Shown: positions 58,031 through 64,000 of the stretch, piece after piece
How the letters are laid out: each line of letters begins with the position of its first letter
How positions within the stretch are numbered: position 1 is the stretch's first letter
Assembly (NCBI RefSeq): GCF_030445035.2
Contig: NC_080680.1
Coordinates: forward strand, 46,017,212-46,081,211
Origin: Dasypus novemcinctus
Taxonomy: Eukaryota > Chordata > Mammalia > Cingulata > Dasypodidae
Reading direction: 5' to 3'
DNA length: 64,000 bases
The notes under the pieces: model-generated
What the model was told of the DNA's origin: nothing
The model's database searches: none
What the model saw: the letters and a program-made list of their open reading frames with translations, nothing else
Position numbers and translations under genes: made by a program

Positions 58031-58674
58031 ATGTTGACACAGGGAAATTTCTGATACAACTTAGATCCCCGTCTAGACTGAAAATCACATGAGGACCAGG
58101 AACATGTGCCCCCCTCCAGAGCTTAGCAAAATGGTTGTAAGTGGCATACACTCAATGAATTGAGCTGATTTTTTTCCTAAGCTATTAGATTGATTTCTTC
58201 TTTTTCCCTCCAGGGATTTTTGAGTCAGACAATCTTCAAAAAAATCCTGGTTTTCTCTTGCTTATTTTTGCCTCATTTTTATGCCTTGTATTGAAAATTA
58301 AGCTTTCAAACATCTCCTTTGTGGGCTATGAACCACAATCTGTAATCACAACTTTTCTTTAAATTGATGATCTTCTTTAGAGCTATCTGGTTTCACTTGG
58401 GTTTTCAAATAGTTATTTTCAAATGGTGAGACCTTCATATTTGATAAATACATACATATCCTACCAACTGGAAGTTTGAACAAAATGCCACATCTTTGGT
58501 CATCTTTGTGCTATTAGTATAATTTAAAAAAAGAAAAAAATTCTCCCTACATTGTTGTCTTCTCTTCTACCCTATGAAAAAGCTATCAAATTGTCACTCA
58601 ATTAAAATGGAATAAATCACACTTAATTCAATAATCTACCTTTTCAAAATTAGTTTGAGTGTGCATGTGCTATT
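58031..58674 (+). other. Intron DNA, no feature
   Basis: AT-rich, with no recognisable element. Confidence 0.5.
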
Positions 58675-59593
58675 TTAAAATTGATATAATTCATGTAACA
58701 TAAAATTCACCATTTTAAAGTTTATAGTTCACTGGATTTTAGTATATTTACTGTAGCTATGCAACCATCACCTTTATCTAATTCCAGAACATTTCCATCA
58801 CCCCAGAAAGAAATCCCCTTCCAATTAGCAGTCGGGCCCAATTCTACCTTATTCCCTTGGCAACCAATGATGGACTTTCTACACCTATGGATTTGCCTAT
58901 TCTGGATATTTTATATAAATGATCATACAATATGTGACCTTTTGTGTCTGACTTTTTTCCTTTTTATGCTTTCAAGGTTTATCCATGGTATAGCATGTAT
59001 CAGTACTATACTCCTTTTTATGGCAATAATATTCCATTGTGTGGAAATGTAACATTTTATCCATTCACCAGCTGATAGACATTTAGATTCCACTTTTTGT
59101 CTATTATGAATAATGCTGCTATGAATATTTGTGTACAAGTTTCTACATTAACATATGTTTTCTATTCTCTTGGATATATACCAAGATCACATAGTAATCC
59201 TGTGTTTAACTTTGTGAAGAACTGTCAAAATTTTTTCCACAGTGGTTATACCATTTTACGTTCTGCCAGAAATATATTAGGGTTCCAATTTCTCCACATC
59301 TCACCAACACATATTGTTTTTCCTTTTTTTTTTTTTTTTTTGCCATAGCCATCCTAGCAGGTAAGAAGTAGTATCTCATCATGGCTTTGATTGCATTTCC
59401 CTATTGATAATGTTGTTGAGTATCTTTTCATGTGCTTATTGGCCTTTTGAAATAGATCTTCTTTGGAAAATTGTATAATCAGATCCTTTGCCTATTTTTC
59501 AATCAGGTACTTTGTCTTATTCTTGAATTGTGAGAGTTTTTTATATATTGTGAGTTCAAGGTGTATGTCAAATATATGAATCACATATCTGCC
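58675..59593 (-). mobile_element. Old L1 3' end, antisense, cut by the ERVL provirus
   Basis: ACATAAAATTCACCATTTTAAAG.., TATGCAACCATCACC.., GGATATTTTATATAAATGATCATACAATATG.., CATGTGCTTATTGGCCTTTTG.. and CTTTGCCTATTTTTCAATCAGG.. are the complement of an old L1 3' UTR and end of ORF2. It stops abruptly at 59593, where the LTR begins. A T run lies at 59324-59341. Confidence 0.8.
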
Positions 59594-60046
59594 TGTGAAG
59601 GTTAGGTTAATGTGTCAGCTCAGCCAGGTAATTCTGCCCAGTTGTTTGATCAAGCAAGCACTGGGCTAATTGTAGTACAAGGGTATTTATGAACTTAAGT
59701 CATCAGTGAGTTTACTGCATAGATGGCTGATTACATCTACGTTCAACCAGGGAGATTGCCGTCAGCAATGAGTGATGCATTATTCAATCAGTTAAATGCC
59801 TTAAAAGGGGAAATGATTTCAACATTCAGAGAGAATTTCCCAGCTCTTCTTTAGACAGCCAATGTCTCCCGGAAAAACTCATCAAGGACCTTCATTGAAC
59901 TTTCATCAGAGCCCCTGGTTTGCAGCCTCCCTGCGGAACCTGGACTTGTGCATTCCCACGGTCAGATGAGAGAATCTTTTAAATCTCATACTATTTACAG
60001 ATATCTCCTGTTGATTCCATTTCCCTGGAGAACTCTGACTAATACA
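59594..60046 (+). mobile_element. 5' LTR of an ERVL provirus
   Basis: Begins TGTGAAGGTTAGG and ends CTGACTAATACA, 453 bases, with TG..CA ends. Three bases later a primer-binding site follows, and decayed gag-pol comes after, so this is a 5' LTR and not a solo copy. Its ends resemble MLT2-type ERVL LTRs. No clear TATA or AATAAA was seen, in line with long decay. It lies in sense orientation to SLC1A1. Confidence 0.85.
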
Positions 60047-60049
60047 GCT

Positions 60050-60063
60050 TGGTACCAGGAGTG
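60050..60063 (+). other. ERVL primer-binding site, tRNA-Leu(UAA) type
   Basis: TGGTACCAGGAGTG starts three bases after the LTR end. It is complementary to the 3' end of mammalian tRNA-Leu(UAA) as I remember it (...CCACTCCTGGTA plus CCA). ERVL elements are known to use tRNA-Leu. Confidence 0.85.
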
Positions 60064-60066
60064 ATT

Positions 60067-61960
60067 CTTGAGGAACAGAATCTTAAACATGGGATGTCCG
60101 AGGTGATTCTGGGAGTTTTGCAATTGGCTCTCTACTCTAATTGAACTCAAGGGTTACTAATGACTCCCTTTCCAACAAGGAAGAGGCCACTAACAGTCCA
60201 TGGCATGAGTTGGCAAAGAAGATATGCAAAATATCATCACTGGATTCCCCTACTTCCACACTTACAAGAAGCAAGGATCTGAGTGAGAGTGTTTTCAACA
60301 CCTTAACAGAATTTTGTGAGTCAATGGTAAATGATGTTGGCTGGCTCCTCCTAGATACTCTGGATATAGTTACAAAAAAAGAGATGCACTAATGCCTTCA
60401 AATTTGCAACTTAAATGCCACATGAATGATGGGAAAGTTTCTGTGTTTGTTCTGAAAGAAAATATTGTTTCTTGCAGCCACAGGCTTGAGATATCTGAAA
60501 ACCAGACTCAGACTCTCATTTTATTAGTGGCAGATTTACAAAGGAAACTAAAATCTCACCTCGCAGGGTGCCTGTGGTTATAGAGAAGGCATTGATTAGA
60601 AAGGAGTAGAACCTGAGGACTGGGATGGAGACATATGGGTTGGTGATATCGTTGGGGGCATTGGAAACCTAAATTCTGCTGAGATTTACAAGATAAGCCG
60701 GTAATGGCCTGCCCTATGGAGACCACACTGTCAACCTTGTATCACCCAGTCTCCAGCCTGCCCCAGGGAGTCCAGACCTCCTTCCTGCCCTGAGGCAGGT
60801 ACCAGCCAAACTCCAGCATGCACTGCCCAAGGACTCTTCCTTCCAACCCCTGCATGAGAAGATTAATCCTGTTTTACCAGGTGAAAATTCAAAGGAACGC
60901 TCTGAGGTCAGTAGCTTGTAAGGCATTTCTAATCCTTCTCCTTACCCATCCCCACTACATCTCTTCTCTTGGAGACCTATTACTAGACTAAAATCACAAG
61001 CCCTCAAAGGTGAAATACAAAGTGTGAGGAAGTATACTATACTCTGAAAGAACTGTATGAGTTTTCCAGTTTATATAGACAGAAGTCAGGGAAATATGTG
61101 TGGGAATGGATACTAAGGGTATGGGATAATGGCAGAAGGAGTATAAAGCTGGGTCAGGCTGAATTTATTGATATGGGCCCACTAAGCAAAAATTCTGGAT
61201 TCAACACTGTAGCTCAAGAGGTTAGAAAGGGCTCTAACAGTTTGTTTGGGTGGCTGACTGAAACATGGACCAAAAGATGGCCTAGCATGTCTTAGGTTGA
61301 GATGTCAGATTTGCCCTGGTATACAGTAGAAGAGGGAATTCAAAGGCTTAGATAGATTGGAATGCTAGAATGGATTTACCATGTAAGACCTGACACCCAC
61401 CCCAGGAGTGTCCAGAGGACATACCTTTAATCAGGATTCTGAGGAATAAATTTGTAAGACTAATTCCATCTTTGCTGAAGAGCTCTGTGGTTGTCCTTCT
61501 CTGTAGTCCAGATATTACTGTAGGGAGGGCTGTAACGAAATTAGAATCCTTAAACATTATGGGGATGATCAGATCTCTGGCTACTACAAGTCAAGTATCT
61601 GCAATTAATCACCAAAGAGGAGGTGGGCTTGGCTACCTCATTGAAAGGCAGATTCAAAGCTGCACTCAAAATGGTCTGAGTCACATCGAGTTATGGCATT
61701 GGCTAATAGATCATGGGATACCTAGAAGTGAAATAAATGGACAGTCTACTAAATTTCTGGATCTGTATAAGCAGAAGAGTTCTAGGTCAAGTGAACAAAA
61801 CTTTAACTTAAATAATAGAGACACAGAGAATCACAGCCCCTTAATCAATTCCCAGACTCGTGACAGTTTACAGACCCAGAGCCCCTTGAAAGAGGAGAAG
61901 GTCAAGTCCCTTGGAGAAGGATCCTGTTAAAATGCTGAAAATGTATACTGTTAATCTTCC
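60067..61960 (+). pseudogene. ERVL gag relic
   Basis: The region between the primer-binding site and protease should encode Gag, the capsid polyprotein. Several open blocks remain in different frames: 60141-60392 (83 codons), 61098-61295 (65 codons) and 61472-61930 (152 codons), separated by stops and frameshifts. The recognition rests mainly on position. ERVL Gag sequences are poorly conserved and I see no zinc-knuckle motif. The last block is rich in Ser, Asn and Gln before the protease. Confidence 0.65.
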
Positions 61961-61989
61961 TCCCACCTTTCCCCAAGGAGACCTACAGT

Positions 61990-64000
61990 CTTTTACCAGA
62001 GTAACTGCATTGGGGATAAGGAGATGGTCAGACATTTCAGAGATTATTAGGTACTGGCTCAGAAGTGATATTAATTCCAGGAGACCCAAAACATCACTGT
62101 GAGTCAATCAGTCAGAGTAGGGTCTTATAGCGGTCAGGTGATTGATGGAGTTTTAGCTCAGGTCCACCTCACAATGGGTCCAGTGGGTCCCCAGATCCAC
62201 TTTGTGGTTATTTCCCCAGTTCCAGAATGCATCATTGGAATAGACATACTCAGTAACTGGTGGAATCCCCACATTGGATCCCTGACTTGTGGAGTGAGGG
62301 CTATTATGGTAGGAAAGGCCAAGTGGGATTCAATAGAACTGCCTCTGCCTAGCAAAATAGTAAATCAAGAGCAATATCAGATTTCTGGAGAAATTGCAGA
62401 AATTAGTGACACCATCAAGGATCTGAAGGATGCAGGGACAGTGATTCCCACATCTCCATTCAACTCTCCTATTGGCATGTGCAGAAAACAGACGGGTCTT
62501 GGAGGATGACAGTAGATTATCATAAACTTAATCAGGTGTTGACTCCAATCACTGCTGCTGTCCCAGATGTGGTATCATTGCTTGAGCAAATCAACAAATC
62601 CCCTGATAACCTGGTATGCAGCTATTGATATGGCAAAAGCTTTTTTTCCCAATTTCCCTTAGTAAGGACCACCAGAAACAGTTTGCTTTCAGTTGGCAAG
62701 GCAGTATACCCTCACTGTCCTGCCTCAGGGGTATATCAACTCTCCAGCCCTATGTCATAATAGTGTCCACGGAGATCTTGATCGTCACTTCCTCCCACAA
62801 GACTTCACACTGGTCCATTATATTGATGATATCTTGTTGATAGGTCCTAGTGAGCAAGAAGTAGCAAAGACTCTAGACTTACTGGCAAGGCATTTGTGTG
62901 AGAGATGATGGGAGATAAATCCAACTAAAATACAGGGGCCTTCCACCTCAATGAAATTCCTAGGTGTCCAGTGATGTGTGGCATGTCAAGATATCCCTTC
63001 TAAAGTGAAGGATAAACTGTTGCATCTGACCCTTCCTATGACCAAAAAAGAGATACAGAGCTTAGTTGGTCTCTTCAGATTTGGGAGACAACACATTCCT
63101 CATTTGGGTGTGCTACTCTGGCTCATTTACCAAGTGACCAGAAAAACTGCTAGTTTTTGTTGGGGACTGGAACAAGAGGAGGCTTTGCAACAGGTCCAAG
63201 CTGCTGTGCAAGCTGCACTACCACTTGGGCCATATGCTCCCATAGATCCAATGGTGGTTGAAGTTTCAATGGCAAATAGCAATGCTGTCTGGAGCCTTTC
63301 GCAGGTCCCTATAGGAGACTCACAACGCAGACCCTTAGGATTTTGGAGCAAAGCCCTGCCATCCTCTGCAGATAACTACTCTCCGTTTGAGAAACAGCTT
63401 TTGACCTACTCCTGGACCTTAGTAAAGACTGAACACTTAACCATGGGCCATCAAGGTACCATAAGACCTGAGTTGCCTACCATGAGCTGGTTATTGTCCC
63501 ACCCACCAAACCATAATGTTGAGCGTGCACAGCAGCACTCCATAATAAAGTGGAAGTGGTATGTACAAGATGGATCTCAAGCAGGTCCTGAAGGCACAAG
63601 TAAGCTACATGAGGAAGTAGCCCAGATGCCCATGGTCACCACCCCTGCCATGTTACCTTCTCTTTCCCAGCCCACAGTTTTGGCCTTTTGGAAGTCCCTT
63701 ACAATCAGTTTACTGAGGAAGAGGAAACTTGGGCCTGGTTTATAGATGGTTTTGCATGATATGCAGGTACCACCTGAAATTGAACAGCTGCAGCACTGCA
63801 GTCCCTTTCTGGGACATCCTTGAAGGATGGTAGTGAGGGCAAATCCTCCCAGTGGGCAGAACTTTGAGCAGTACACCTGGTTGCTCATTTTGCTTGGAAG
63901 AAGAAATGGCCAGAGTTCATTTGTACACTGAATCATGGGCTGTTCCCAATTGTTTGGCTGGATGGTCAGGGACTTGAAAGGAACATGATTGGAAAATTAG
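61990..64000 (+). pseudogene. ERVL pro-pol relic: protease, reverse transcriptase, RNase H start
   Basis: Protease: the active-site triad position (62050-62058), normally DTG, reads GTG, so the catalytic aspartate is gone. A conserved GIDIL segment lies near 62240-62255. Reverse transcriptase: the palm begins near 62420; the YIDD catalytic motif is intact at 62819-62830 in the open block 62693-62908, which ends in a stop. Frameshifts fall near 62470 and 62600-62670, and another stop at about 62972. A longer open block, 62978-63745 (255 codons), covers the connection region, and RNase H starts near 63720 in another frame, with a stop soon after its first acidic motif. Integrase and dUTPase are outside the window. 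This pattern is typical of ERVL (class III) and it is clearly non-functional. Confidence 0.88.

Noticed and set aside
62978..63745. 255-codon frame as a possible domesticated gene
   Set aside because: It is only the connection part of an ERVL pol, with stops and frameshifts on both sides and no start codon context or splice sites. Co-option would need conservation evidence.
28695..64000. SLC1A1 exon 2
   Set aside because: I looked for the conserved continuation of transmembrane helix 1 and the following helix in all three plus frames and found none, so exon 2 is most likely beyond the window.

Overview
This is a stretch of placental-mammal nuclear DNA, most probably from an armadillo (Dasypus or a close relative). 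The main clue is about ten copies of a tRNA-headed SINE with an (AAATA)n-AATCTTT-poly(A) tail. It matches my memory of the xenarthran DAS-SINEs described from Dasypus, and most copies still have their target-site duplications. The rest is typical mammalian intergenic and intronic DNA: L1 fragments of several ages, MIR and L2 relics, ERVL/MaLR LTRs, and Tigger and hAT MITEs. I see no prokaryotic genes, CRISPR array or operon.

One host gene is visible. A CpG island at about 27.86-28.90 kb carries the first coding exon of SLC1A1 (EAAT3/EAAC1, the neuronal and epithelial high-affinity glutamate/aspartate/cysteine transporter). The exon runs on the + strand at 28604-28694 and ends at a GT donor in phase 1. 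No sequence matching exon 2 follows, so I infer that 28.7-64.0 kb is the large first intron and 1-27.8 kb is upstream intergenic DNA.

Layout: 0.6-7.0 kb is a long antisense L1 with ORF1 and ORF2 relics, invaded by an LTR and a SINE and followed by two more SINEs. 7-27 kb is a mosaic of LTRs, L1 pieces, SINEs and MIRs with AT-rich unassigned stretches. A Tigger MITE, a small CpG-rich patch and an antisense L1 3' end (27225-27753, with a target duplication) sit just upstream of the promoter. 28.7-59.6 kb is intron 1 with L1, SINE, MIR, L2 and LTR insertions, an intact hAT MITE and a few simple-sequence tracts. At 59594 an old ERVL provirus begins in the sense orientation: 5' LTR, a tRNA-Leu-type primer-binding site, decayed gag, protease, reverse transcriptase and the start of RNase H, running off the window end. 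It carries many frameshifts and stops and has lost a protease active-site residue, so it is a fossil.

I found no convincing undescribed biological system. The points most worth a second look are the two DAS-SINE lineages distinguished by a roughly 46-bp module, the ATG-free 5' region of SLC1A1, an unexplained CpG-rich block next to the promoter, inverted LTR pairs, and a primer-binding site in the ERVL that fits tRNA-Leu(UAA). Repeat family names come from memory of consensus sequences, not from a database search.
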